Made by a program: the position numbers and the translations under genes
Part shown: positions 16,762 to 25,110 of the stretch, in pieces
Layout: each line of letters begins with the position of its first letter
Numbering within the stretch: position 1 is the stretch's first letter
The notes under the pieces: model-generated
Told to the model about the DNA's origin: nothing
What the model saw: the letters and a program-made list of their open reading frames with translations, nothing else
Databases searched by the model: none
Assembly: GCF_004345605.1 (NCBI RefSeq)
Contig: NZ_SLVY01000011.1
Location: forward strand, 1-64,000
Direction of reading: 5' to 3'
Length of the DNA: 64,000 bases
From: Rhodococcus sp. SMB37
GTDB lineage: Bacteria > Actinomycetota > Actinomycetes > Mycobacteriales > Mycobacteriaceae

Positions 16762-17556
16762 ATGACTCTCACCGATTCCGACCACACCACTGCCGGCCGA
16801 ATGCTCACCGCCGCGTCCGATGCCGCCCTCACCGCCTACCGCGACGCCGTCGCGGAGTATTCGCGGGAGAAGCTGAAGTCCATCGCGATGGAGGGTGCCG
16901 ACGGCACGCCGACGATGTTCATCGACGTCCTCGTCGAGGACGCCATCATCTCCGCGGCCACCGCGGTGGGTGCGAACGTGTTGTCGGAGGAACGGGGTTG
17001 GGTCGACGTCGGGTCCGCTATCACCCTCGTCGTCGACCCCGTAGACGGCTCCGCCAACGCTGCCGCGGGAATTCCGTTGGCGTGCTTCAGTGCTGCTGTG
17101 GTGATCGACGGTGAGTTCACCGAAGCGTCGACGACCTGGCTGCACACCGGAGAGACCTGGTGGGCGTCGCGCAGCCGGTCCGCGTTCCGGACCAGCGGAT
17201 GCACGTCGTTGTCGTCGGCGGCGGTCTCGATGCTCCGCCCGCACGAACGCAACCGCGATGCGTGGTGGCGTGTCGCGGAGCAGGCCACTCGCATCCGCAT
17301 TCTCAGTTGCAGCACCCTCGAGTCGGTGTTCGTCGCGACCGGATCCACTGATGCGTTCGTCGACGCCGGCAGCGACACCCACCGCTTGATGGACATCGCG
17401 GCGGCAGTCGTGCAGGTCGAGGCCTCCGGGGGAGCGGTGATCGACGCATACGACCGTCCCATCGTGTTCGATACCGATCTCACGAAGCGGTGGAGCGGAA
17501 TCGTCGCCGCCACCGACGACCTCGCCGCCGAACTGCGCGACGCCATTCAGGGATGA
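16762..17556 (+). CDS. Inositol-monophosphatase-family phosphatase linked to the phn operon
   Basis: The 264-residue protein has the three metal-site motifs of the IMPase superfamily: SEE (about E76/E77), DPVDGSANAAAGIP (D92, D95) and HRLMDIAAAVVQVEASGGAV (D211 with the distal ASGG). It therefore should be an active Mg-dependent phosphatase. It is the last gene of the phosphonate run, on the same strand, 97 bases after phnE. It is a candidate for handling ribose phosphates released by C-P lyase, since no PhnP or PhnN is encoded here; that role is inferred from position. GGAG precedes the ATG. The next gene is convergent. Confidence 0.82.
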   Translation: MTLTDSDHTTAGRMLTAASDAALTAYRDAVAEYSREKLKSIAMEGADGTPTMFIDVLVEDAIISAATAVGANVLSEERGWVDVGSAITLVVDPVDGSANAAAGIPLACFSAAVVIDGEFTEASTTWLHTGETWWASRSRSAFRTSGCTSLSSAAVSMLRPHERNRDAWWRVAEQATRIRILSCSTLESVFVATGSTDAFVDAGSDTHRLMDIAAAVVQVEASGGAVIDAYDRPIVFDTDLTKRWSGIVAATDDLAAELRDAIQG

Positions 17557-17560
17557 CCCG

Positions 17561-19675
17561 TCAGAATTTCTTTGCGCGCAGGCGCAGCGCGTTGCCGATG
17601 ACGCTCACCGACGACAGCGCCATCGCAGCGGCCGCGACGATGGGAGAGAGCAGGATCCCGAACGCCGGATAGAGGATTCCGGCGGCGAGCGGAATACCGG
17701 CCGCGTTGTAAACGAACGCGAACACGAGGTTCTGGCGGATGTTGCTCATCGTCGCCTCCGACAGCGCGCGTGCCCGTGCGATGCCAGTGAGGTCGCCGTG
17801 GAGCAGGGTGATGCCCGCGCTCTCGATCGCCACGTCGGTGCCGGTGCTCATCGCGATGCCGACGTCGGCGGAGGCGAGCGCGGGTGCGTCGTTCACGCCG
17901 TCACCGGCCATGGCGACCACCCTGCCCTCGTCGCGGAGTCGCTGGACCACGTCGCTCTTGCCGTCGGGAAGCACCTCGGCTTCGACCTGGTCGATACCGA
18001 GCTTGCGACCCACTGCTTCGGCGGTGGTGCGGTTGTCGCCGGTGAGCATGACGACGGTGATGCCGTCGGCGCGTAGTTCCTCGAGTGCTGCCGCGGTGGT
18101 GTCCTTGACCGGGTCCGCGATGGCCAGCACCCCGGCCACCGACTTGTCGACACCGATGTAGATCGCGGTGGCGCCGTCGCGACGCAGACCGTCCGCGTGC
18201 TCGCACAGTGTCCGGGTGTCGACACCCTCGTCCTGAAGGTACGGCGCGTTGCCGATGGTCACACGCCGGCCCTCGACCACACCGACCACTCCGCGGCCCA
18301 CCGGAGAATCGAAGTCGGTGACCTCGGGGATGGAGATGTCGGCGTGTGCGGCTGCGTCGACGATCGCGATCGCGAGGGGATGCTCGGAGCCGCGTTCGAC
18401 GCCCGCTGCGAGGCGCAGGACCTCGTCGTCGGTGTAACCGTCGGCCGCGATGATCTCGGTGACCGTGGGCCGGCCCTCGGTGAGGGTGCCGGTCTTGTCG
18501 ACGACCAGGGTGTCGACCTTCTCCATGCGCTCGAGCGCCTCGGCATTCTTGATGAGCACCCCGAGCCCGGCGCCGCGTCCCACACCGACCATGATCGACA
18601 TCGGAGTAGCCAGCCCGAGGGCGCACGGGCACGCGATGATCAGTACCGACACCGCAACCACCAACGCGTAGGTGAGCGACGGCGACGGGCCGACGAGCGC
18701 CCACACGAGGAACGCGATCACGGCGACCGCGATGACGGCGGGGACGAACCACGATGCGACGAGGTCGGCGAGGCGCTGGATCGGTGCGCGCGTGCGCTGC
18801 GCCTCGGCTACCATCGCGACGATCCGCGAGAGCACCGTGTCGCTGCCGACCTGCTCGGCGCACATGACGAGGCTGCCGGTGCCGTTGACCGTGCCGCCGA
18901 TGACGTGGTCGCCGGTCCGTTTGGTGACCGGCATCGATTCGCCCGTCACCAATGCTTCGTCGACGGACGAGCGGCCGTCTTCGACGACACCATCCACCGG
19001 GACCTTCTCGCCGGGACGTACCCGTAGGCGATCTCCGATGTGCACGTGGTCGAGGGGGATGTCGTGTTCGGTACCGTCGTCGTCGATCCGTCGCCCGGTT
19101 TTCGGTGCGAGATCGAGCAGCGACCTGATCGCGCCGGACGTCTGCTCACGCGCGCGGAGTTCGAGAACCTGGCCGAGCAGCACCAGCGTCGTGATCACCG
19201 CGGCGGCCTCGAAGTACACGGCGACGGAGCCGTCCATCTGACGGAACTCATCGGGGAAGATGCCGGGCGCGAGTGTCGCGACGACGCTGTAGACCCAGGC
19301 GACACCGGTGCCCATCGCGATGAGCGTGAACATGTTGAGCGACCGTGTGCGGATCGAATTCCGGCCGCGGACGAAGAACGGCCATCCGGCCCACAACACG
19401 ACCGGGGTGGCGAGGACGAACTGGATCCATGTCGACACCCTGGGCGGTACGACGTCATGGAGCGCGGGGAACAGGTGCGAGCCCATCTCGAGGACGAACA
19501 CCGGCACGGAGAGGATGAGCGCGACCCAGAACCGCTTCGTCATGTCGGCGAGTTCGTGGCTGGGGCCGGTCTCGGCCGTCACCATCACGGGTTCGAGGGC
19601 CATGCCGCAGATCGGGCATGAGCCCGGCCCTTGTTGCCGGACCTCCGGATGCATCGGACACGTGTACTCGGCCAT
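17561..19675 (-). CDS. copA: Copper-type heavy-metal P1B ATPase
   Basis: The protein has 704 residues. The N-terminus carries a heavy-metal-binding domain with CPMHPEV and [10 protein letters not shown] instead of a CxxC HMA domain, as in CopA/SilP-type exporters. The membrane metal site is CPC in [12 protein letters not shown], the phosphorylation site is DKTGTLTEG, the actuator has TGESMPV, and the hinge is [10 protein letters not shown]. It should export Cu(I) (or Ag(I)) from the cytoplasm. A CsoR-like operator lies ten bases upstream of the start. No chaperone or csoR gene is adjacent. Confidence 0.94.
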   Translation of the reverse strand: MAEYTCPMHPEVRQQGPGSCPICGMALEPVMVTAETGPSHELADMTKRFWVALILSVPVFVLEMGSHLFPALHDVVPPRVSTWIQFVLATPVVLWAGWPFFVRGRNSIRTRSLNMFTLIAMGTGVAWVYSVVATLAPGIFPDEFRQMDGSVAVYFEAAAVITTLVLLGQVLELRAREQTSGAIRSLLDLAPKTGRRIDDDGTEHDIPLDHVHIGDRLRVRPGEKVPVDGVVEDGRSSVDEALVTGESMPVTKRTGDHVIGGTVNGTGSLVMCAEQVGSDTVLSRIVAMVAEAQRTRAPIQRLADLVASWFVPAVIAVAVIAFLVWALVGPSPSLTYALVVAVSVLIIACPCALGLATPMSIMVGVGRGAGLGVLIKNAEALERMEKVDTLVVDKTGTLTEGRPTVTEIIAADGYTDDEVLRLAAGVERGSEHPLAIAIVDAAAHADISIPEVTDFDSPVGRGVVGVVEGRRVTIGNAPYLQDEGVDTRTLCEHADGLRRDGATAIYIGVDKSVAGVLAIADPVKDTTAAALEELRADGITVVMLTGDNRTTAEAVGRKLGIDQVEAEVLPDGKSDVVQRLRDEGRVVAMAGDGVNDAPALASADVGIAMSTGTDVAIESAGITLLHGDLTGIARARALSEATMSNIRQNLVFAFVYNAAGIPLAAGILYPAFGILLSPIVAAAAMALSSVSVIGNALRLRAKKF

Positions 19676-19684
19676 TCCCGCACC

Positions 19685-19701
19685 ATACCCCTATGGGGTA
19701 T
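19685..19701. promoter_or_regulatory. CsoR-like copper operator
   Basis: ATACCCC-TAT-GGGGTAT is a perfect 7-bp inverted repeat with a 3-base centre. It matches the TACCC/GGGTA core of CsoR and RicR-type copper-sensor sites in actinobacteria. It lies immediately upstream of the copper ATPase ATG at 19675, so Cu(I) should relieve repression. Confidence 0.75.
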
Positions 19702-20158
19702 TAGGTCAATAGTGGTCGCCGTTGTGCCCGATTCGTTATTGCGGTCACGGGCCGTCTCTGTCCGTCATTCGGATGAAACTGTCGGTCCACCTGGCGGTGC
19801 GAGCGAGCGGAATGAAAAGATGTGCAGCGCGCCCGATTTGGGAGGTTCCGGGTGTTGTTCACGTCTCGTTCGCGTTGTATTCGGGACAGGGTGTGCTGCC
19901 CCGCGAGACGATAGGACGAACATTTCACACTGATTCTCAGCTCGAGTAACACTGAGAGTTCGCTGTGAGATATTCGAGGTGGCGATGTTGCGTAAGTGAC
20001 ATCGGCCTGCCGAACGCCGCCAGGCGAGAACGGCGCAGCTATCGCGGTACCGCACCTTCGGGGGTGTGCGCGTGTCCGCAGTTGGCTTGCCTCTCGCGCG
20101 GTGGGTGACGGGGAGGACACAAATGTCTCTGAGGGGAGACATATATGAGGGATGAAGG
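19702..20158. other. Non-coding stretch ahead of the sugar transferase gene
   Basis: No open frame here has family-like sequence. The last part is a leader with a small TGTCTC/GAGACA stem near 20122-20140 just before the next ATG. The stretch is somewhat less GC-rich than its neighbours and may contain a long promoter or leader region for the exopolysaccharide gene. No RNA family was recognised. Confidence 0.3.
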
Positions 20159-21661
20159 ATGACCACGATCGACAAACTGGGGCGTGAAGCTGCACCACTG
20201 ACGTCTTCGGCGGGTCAGAGCAGCACGGCCACCCGCTGGACGTGGCAGTCCGCATACGTGCGGCGCCTCTTCTGGACGGACACCGTCATCGTGGTCCTCT
20301 CCGTTGTCCTCGCGCACATCGTGCGGTTCGGGCACGAGAGTCTGCTCGCTGCACAGATCGATGCGCTCAACTACACGCTGATCTCCATCGGTCTCGCTGC
20401 AGCGTGGCTGGTGAGCTTGCGGATGTTCCGCACACGATCGCGCCGCGTGATCGGTTCCGGATACGACGAGTACCAGCGGATCGTCTCGGCGACGCTCTGG
20501 TTGTTCGGGTTCATCGCGATCGTGGCGTTGGTATTCAACATGGAGCTGGCGCGAGGATATCTGGCGATTGCGCTGCCCGTCGGCCTGTTCGGGTTGCTGG
20601 TCAGCCGCTGGTTGTGGCGAAAGGTGGTGGCGCGTAAGCGTCGCCGGGGAGAGTTCGCCACATCGGTGCTGGTCGTCGGTGGTGCGCGGGCGGTACGTCA
20701 CCTGGGAAGCAGTTTCGAGCGTAAGTTCACCGACGGATTTCGCGTGGTCGGGGTGTGCGTTCCCAGGTATTCGGGTGTAGTCGGGGAGGCCATCGATGTC
20801 GACGGGCGTGACGTGCCGATCTTCGGTGACGAACATTCCATCGTCGAAGCGTTGGTGGCGTCCGGCGCCGACACGGTCGCGGTGACGGCGACCGAGACGC
20901 TGGGGCCCGAGGGCATCAAGGATCTGGTGTGGCAGCTCGAGCCGCTCGACGCGGATCTCGTCGTCGCGACGGGTGTCGTCGATGTCGCGGGGCCGCGGCT
21001 GGAGATGCGGCCGGTCGCGGGTCTGCCGCTGATCCACGTGGAGAAGCCGAGCTATCACGGGGCGAAGCGCAGCGGTAAGCGCGTGTTCGATCTGGTGTTC
21101 TCGTCGTTGGCGTTGCTTGCGCTGGCTCCGGTGTTCGCGGTGGTCGCGGTGCTGATCAAGCTCGACAACAAGGGGCCGGTGTTCTACAAGGCCGAGCGGA
21201 TCGGTCTCGACGGTGAGCCGTTCGGGATGATCAAGTTCCGGTCGATGGTCGCGAACGCCGACGCGATGGTCGAGTCGTTGCTGGTGCAGAACGAGGGCGC
21301 CGGCCTGCTGTTCAAGATGCGCGACGATCCGCGCGTGACCCGGGTGGGCAAGGTGCTGCGCCGGTACAGCATCGACGAGCTGCCGCAGTTCATCAACGTG
21401 TTGCGCGGTGAGATGAGTGTGGTCGGTCCGCGTCCGCCGTTGCGTCGTGAGGTGGAGAACTACGACGGTCGCGTCAAGCGTCGATTGTTGGTGCGTCCGG
21501 GTGTGACGGGTCTGTGGCAGGTCAGTGGCCGTTCGGATCTGTCGTGGGACGAGTCGGTGCGGCTCGATCTGTCGTATGTGGAGAACTGGTCGATGATTTC
21601 CGATGTGCTGATCATCGGGAAGACCGTCAAGGCCGTTCTTGCGAGTGAGGGCGCTTACTGA
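20159..21661 (+). CDS. Polyprenyl-phosphate sugar-1-phosphate transferase (exopolysaccharide initiating type)
   Basis: The protein has 500 residues. The first half has four to five membrane helices and a CoA-binding-like domain with SVLVVGGARAVRHLG. The C-terminal bacterial sugar-transferase domain shows KRSGKRVFDLVFSSLALLA, GPVFYKAERIG, FGMIKFRSM, DELPQFINVLRGEMSVVGPR and RPGVTGLWQVSGRSDLSWDE. This is the WbaP/CpsE family that loads the first sugar phosphate onto undecaprenyl phosphate. No other polysaccharide genes lie next to it, so it is an orphan initiator here. The next gene is convergent. Confidence 0.92.
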   Translation: MTTIDKLGREAAPLTSSAGQSSTATRWTWQSAYVRRLFWTDTVIVVLSVVLAHIVRFGHESLLAAQIDALNYTLISIGLAAAWLVSLRMFRTRSRRVIGSGYDEYQRIVSATLWLFGFIAIVALVFNMELARGYLAIALPVGLFGLLVSRWLWRKVVARKRRRGEFATSVLVVGGARAVRHLGSSFERKFTDGFRVVGVCVPRYSGVVGEAIDVDGRDVPIFGDEHSIVEALVASGADTVAVTATETLGPEGIKDLVWQLEPLDADLVVATGVVDVAGPRLEMRPVAGLPLIHVEKPSYHGAKRSGKRVFDLVFSSLALLALAPVFAVVAVLIKLDNKGPVFYKAERIGLDGEPFGMIKFRSMVANADAMVESLLVQNEGAGLLFKMRDDPRVTRVGKVLRRYSIDELPQFINVLRGEMSVVGPRPPLRREVENYDGRVKRRLLVRPGVTGLWQVSGRSDLSWDESVRLDLSYVENWSMISDVLIIGKTVKAVLASEGAY

Positions 21662-21675
21662 GCTGACCCCGACGG

Positions 21676-22026
21676 TCAACCGGCATTCTCGTTGCCTTCT
21701 TCACGCTGACGTTGCTCTTGCGCGACCCGCCGCTGCTCTTCGACGCGCGCCCGGAATCGGCGCTGGAAGTCGTCGTCGTGCTCGGGATCGACAACGGGAC
21801 GGGTGGGTCGCGGGTATTCGGCGGCAGACTTCGACATCAGGATCTCGACAACCCCCTGAGGCCGGCCGAGGACCAGCCAGAGCACGGACCCAGCCAGCGG
21901 AAGCAGAAGTACGATCATCAGCCACAACAGTTTGGGCAGGTGGCGGACGCGTTCCTCATCGGAGCAGATCACGTCGACGAGGCAGCCCAGCCACAGCAAG
22001 GTAATGATCAATCCGAGGTACGGCAC
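21676..22026 (-). CDS. Small membrane protein with PLDc_N domain
   Basis: The 116-residue protein has two hydrophobic segments, YLGLIITLLWLGCLVDVICS and LLWLMIVLLLPLAGSVLWLVLG. Then comes GRPQG and a charged Arg/Glu/Gln-rich tail. This is the short phospholipase-D N-terminal-domain (PLDc_N) type of actinobacterial membrane protein, without any phospholipase domain. The function is unknown. Confidence 0.82.
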   Translation of the reverse strand: MPYLGLIITLLWLGCLVDVICSDEERVRHLPKLLWLMIVLLLPLAGSVLWLVLGRPQGVVEILMSKSAAEYPRPTRPVVDPEHDDDFQRRFRARVEEQRRVAQEQRQREEGNENAG

Positions 22027-22098
22027 CCCCGCAAGCTAGCAGCTCCGACACAGAGCTCGCAGCCCTGGTCGCCACCCCCCGCCTCGGCAACACTGGCC

Positions 22099-22557
22099 TC
22101 ATCGCAGTTCATGCCCGAAATGCTGGTTGGTGTACCGAAAAATTCGGCACCAACCAGTATTTCGGACACCTATGTCGCCCGATCCGCGCGCCGAGCCGAC
22201 CATGAACGCAATCGCCAGCGCGGCCGACGCGACTGCCTGGTAGCCGAACCAGAACGCGCCCCCTGATGTCATCATCGCCAGAACAACCAAGGTGACGACG
22301 ATCCAGCCGCTGTCGTAGCCGATGAGGTACTTGGTGTGCGACGGGGCTGCCGAGCGGAGGGCGAAGACGACCTCTGCGATGCCACTGAGGAGCAGCATGG
22401 CCGCGGCGATGACAATGGTCGCGACACTCATGTTCAGTGTGTTGGCGATCGGCGCCACCGCCGCCGAGTAGGTAACGGCAAGGACCACCTTGAACAGGCC
22501 GTCACCGAGAAATCCGATGCGCAGCCACCTGCTCGTGTCGGTTGTTGCGACGCTCAT
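22099..22557 (-). CDS. Four-helix membrane protein of unknown function
   Basis: The product has about 152 residues and four predicted membrane helices (for example LNMSVATIVIAAAMLLLSGI and GWIVVTLVVLAMMTSGGAF). The start overlaps the end of the upstream NAD(P)-binding gene by four bases, so the two are translationally coupled. The last about 25 residues come from a 51-base imperfect hairpin (22115-22165), which suggests that the natural 3' end was altered or that a terminator lies inside the frame. No family name is claimed. Confidence 0.65.
   Translation of the reverse strand: MSVATTDTSRWLRIGFLGDGLFKVVLAVTYSAAVAPIANTLNMSVATIVIAAAMLLLSGIAEVVFALRSAAPSHTKYLIGYDSGWIVVTLVVLAMMTSGGAFWFGYQAVASAALAIAFMVGSARGSGDIGVRNTGWCRIFRYTNQHFGHELR
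22115..22165. repeat. Long imperfect inverted repeat at the 3' end of a membrane-protein gene
   Basis: The arm starting at 22115 (CCGAAATGCTGGTTGGTG) is nearly complementary to the arm ending at 22165 (CACCAACCAGTATTTCGG), with one mismatch in those 18 bases and further inner pairing. It could be a terminator on the minus strand or the relic of a small mobile repeat. Confidence 0.5.
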
Positions 22558-23204
22558 GCTCTCTCCTTGCTCGAGTGAGGCGCGACGCCGTACGCGCGCC
22601 TGCAGGTGTCCGGGTTCTGCACGACCTCCAACAGCGCTCCGGCCAGATCTGCGCGGTGCACGCTGGCGATCGAATTCGCCTGGGGTACCAGGCGGTGGCC
22701 GCGGGCCGGTTTGTCGACGAGGTAGCCGGGACGCAGGATCGTCCAGTCGCAGAACGAACTCGCCGAGCGCAGCACCTCTTCCATTGCTTCGAGGTCCGCG
22801 TAGATGTTCGGGCCCTTCCGGCGGACCATCGGGCGGACCGTGCGGCGGAACCACCACGGTTCACCGGCGCCGGATCGTAATACGGGCGACGCCGATACCG
22901 TGACGATCCGCTGGATGCCCTGACGCTGCATCGCCGCCAGCAGATTCTCGGTGCCTGCGGTGCACACCGGATCGGTGTCGTCGTACGACCTCTTGCCGAG
23001 TGTCGAGATCACGGCGTCGGTGCTGTCGGGGAGTGTCAGCTCGCGGTCGGTGGTGACCTGGGCTTCGAGCATGCGCACACCGTTCGGTGCGCCGAACGTG
23101 CTTCCCGGGCGCACCAGCGCGGTGATCGTGTGACCGGCTGCCACGGCGTTGTCGATGAGTAATCGGCCTGTTGCGCCTGAGGCCCCGGCGATGACGAGAT
23201 GCAA
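22554..23204 (-). CDS. NAD(P)-binding (NmrA/SDR-atypical) protein
   Basis: The product has about 216 residues. Near the N-terminus it has GASGATGRLLI, the Rossmann NAD(P) motif of atypical SDRs. TDAVISTLGKRSYDD and GIQRIVTVSASPVL follow, with DWTILRPGYLVDKPARG and SVHRADLAGALLEVV toward the end. It may be an NADPH-dependent reductase or a redox-sensing NmrA-like protein. TTG 23204 was chosen because GGGAGG lies eight bases upstream; ATG 23219 is the alternative and would place that ribosome site inside the gene. It is divergent from a PadR regulator, with paired operators between them. Confidence 0.8.
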   Translation of the reverse strand: MHLVIAGASGATGRLLIDNAVAAGHTITALVRPGSTFGAPNGVRMLEAQVTTDRELTLPDSTDAVISTLGKRSYDDTDPVCTAGTENLLAAMQRQGIQRIVTVSASPVLRSGAGEPWWFRRTVRPMVRRKGPNIYADLEAMEEVLRSASSFCDWTILRPGYLVDKPARGHRLVPQANSIASVHRADLAGALLEVVQNPDTCRRAYGVAPHSSKERA

Positions 23205-23226
23205 GTGAAGTCCTCCCATGAGGGGG

Positions 23227-23290
23227 CTAGTACAGCTTGACTACTGCCCTCGAGGGTAGGCCATTCTGGCAACTAGTCAAGGTGTACTAG
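23227..23290. promoter_or_regulatory. Paired PadR-type operators in the divergent promoter
   Basis: TAGT-N8-ACTA occurs at 23228-23243 and again at 23274-23289. The two sites are near-exact reverse complements of each other (CTAGTACAGCTTGACTA and TAGTCAAGGTGTACTAG). The ATGT-N8-ACAT spacing known for PadR boxes is matched, with different edge bases. They lie between the PadR gene and the NAD(P)-binding gene and should let PadR control both. Confidence 0.65.
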
Positions 23291-23327
23291 AGTTGTCGTC
23301 ACCACCTCGCGACGGAAGGGCTCCCCA

Positions 23328-23891
23328 GTGACTGCCACCAGGCTGCTCCTCCTCGGAGCGGTTCGTGGGCGCACCACCGCGCACGGATATCAGGTGATGC
23401 GCGACCTCGAGAGCTGGAGTGTGGACCTGTGGGGGAGTCTCAGACAGGGCTCGGTCTACCACGGCCTCAAACGTCTTCGAGACCAGGGGCTCCTGCAGGA
23501 AGTAGCATCCGAGTCTCCCGCGGCCGGTCCGGCCCGGACCGAATACTCGATCACAGCAGAAGGTGAGAAGGAGTTCCACGCGCTGCTCGAGAATGCGCTC
23601 AGCTCGGGGGAGGACCCCTCAGAGATCATCGCGGGCATCGGACTCATGCCCGTGTTGCCGCGCGAGCGGGTGCTCGATCTGCTTCACATGCGGCTCGATG
23701 CGTTGACGGTTAAGCGTCAGAGGGTCGTCGGCGAGTACGAGCGCAATTCCGACGCGGATTGGCAGCACCACGTCGAGGCCATCAGGTATTGGGCGAAGAC
23801 CACCGACAGCGCCATCGAGTGGACGCGCGAATTGGTCGAACGTCTCGAACAGGGCGAATACACGATGGCAGGCGAAGAACACGCTTCGTGA
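23328..23891 (+). CDS. PadR-family transcriptional regulator
   Basis: The protein has 187 residues. The N-terminal winged helix carries LLLLGAVRGRTTAHGYQVMR, LWGSLRQGSVYHGLKRLRDQ and ARTEYSITAEGEKEF, the PadR signature. A longer C-terminal helical part (Vir_Reg-type, with VLPRERVLDLLHMRLDAL) follows. The GTG start is at 23328. It is divergent from the NADPH-binding and membrane-protein pair, which is the likely target. Confidence 0.9.
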   Translation: MTATRLLLLGAVRGRTTAHGYQVMRDLESWSVDLWGSLRQGSVYHGLKRLRDQGLLQEVASESPAAGPARTEYSITAEGEKEFHALLENALSSGEDPSEIIAGIGLMPVLPRERVLDLLHMRLDALTVKRQRVVGEYERNSDADWQHHVEAIRYWAKTTDSAIEWTRELVERLEQGEYTMAGEEHAS

Positions 23892-24072
23892 TCGTCTTCA
23901 TCTCTCCGCGTGTCGCCGGAGAAAGCTGGACTCAAAGGTGACAACGTGAACCTTCCCGAAACAAAATGAGCCCCGGACCCGGGCTGCAGGCATTGTCGGG
24001 GTGTCTGCAGCCGGTCCATTGCACACAATTGAATACGAGGGTGAACCGCCTGGTTCATGTGGAGAGGAAGTC

Positions 24073-25110
24073 ATGCCCGCTCAGATCGCCACCGCCGCAC
24101 CCGTCACCCACGCTGCTCTGTTGGGTCTGGGGGTGTACCGACCGCGACGCGTCGTACCCAATGCCGAGATCGTCGACCAGATCGATTCCTCCGACGAATG
24201 GATCAAGACGAGGTCTGGCATCTCCTCGCGACGGTGGGCCGACGATGATGAAACGATCGTCTCGATGAGTGTCGCCGCGTCCCGCGACGCGCTCGCCGCG
24301 GCCGGTCTGGAAGCCGAACAGATCGATGCGGTCGTGCTCGCTACGTCGTCGCTCATGGTGTTGGGGCCGTCCGCGGGCGCTGTGGTGGCCACGGAATTGG
24401 GTATGGAAGACACCGCCGCCTACGACATCTCGGCCGGCTGCGCGGGCTTCTGCTACGCCCTCGGCAACGCCGCAGCCCTCGTTCGTGCCGGACAGGCCAG
24501 GAATGTGCTGGTCATCGGGGTGGAACGGTTGTCCGATCTGCTCGAGCCGACCGACCGGACCTGCGCGTTCATCTTCGCGGACGGCGCCGGCGCGGCCGTG
24601 GTCGGCCCGTCCGAGTCGGAGGGAATCGGTCCGGTCGCCTGGGGCTCGGACGGAAGCCAGACCGACGCCATCAAGCAGGACAAAGACTTCATGACGTACT
24701 TCGACGAGGTCGAAGAAGCGGCCGCGGGCGGTGCCCAGGCCGTGCGTCCGTACATCCGGATGAACGGGTCGGCGGTATTCCGCTGGGTGGTGAGTTTCCT
24801 GGGGAAGGCGTGCACCGACGCGCTGGAGAAGTCCGGCGTACAAGCCGCCGATCTCGATGCCTTCGTCCCGCATCAGGCCAACAGCCGCATCACCGACGCG
24901 CTCATCAAGGGACTGCACCTGCCCGAGAATGTCGCGGTAGCGCGCGACATCGGAGAGACCGGCAACACGAGCGCCGCGTCGATCCCCATGGCAATGGAGG
25001 AGCTACTCAGGTCCGGCGTCTCCAAGCCGGGAGACACCGCGTTACTGGTCGGCTTCGGTGCTGGCCTTGCCTACGCGGGACAGGTCGTTCAGCTGCCCCC
25101 GATCGTCTAG
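24073..25110 (+). CDS. Beta-ketoacyl-ACP synthase III (FabH-like)
   Basis: The 345-residue thiolase-fold protein keeps the complete KAS III triad: Cys123 in DISAGCAGFCYAL, His267 in VPHQANSRI and Asn298 in GETGNTSAASIP. Other marks are GLGVYRPRRVVPN at the N-terminus and FADGAGAAVVG. It should condense acyl-CoA with malonyl-ACP or a related substrate. It stands alone without other fatty-acid genes, so it may serve a secondary lipid or starter-unit role. ATG 24073 has AGAGGAAG upstream; the open frame extends further but without conserved sequence. Its last 69 bases overlap the convergent MHYT gene. Confidence 0.9.
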   Translation: MPAQIATAAPVTHAALLGLGVYRPRRVVPNAEIVDQIDSSDEWIKTRSGISSRRWADDDETIVSMSVAASRDALAAAGLEAEQIDAVVLATSSLMVLGPSAGAVVATELGMEDTAAYDISAGCAGFCYALGNAAALVRAGQARNVLVIGVERLSDLLEPTDRTCAFIFADGAGAAVVGPSESEGIGPVAWGSDGSQTDAIKQDKDFMTYFDEVEEAAAGGAQAVRPYIRMNGSAVFRWVVSFLGKACTDALEKSGVQAADLDAFVPHQANSRITDALIKGLHLPENVAVARDIGETGNTSAASIPMAMEELLRSGVSKPGDTALLVGFGAGLAYAGQVVQLPPIV

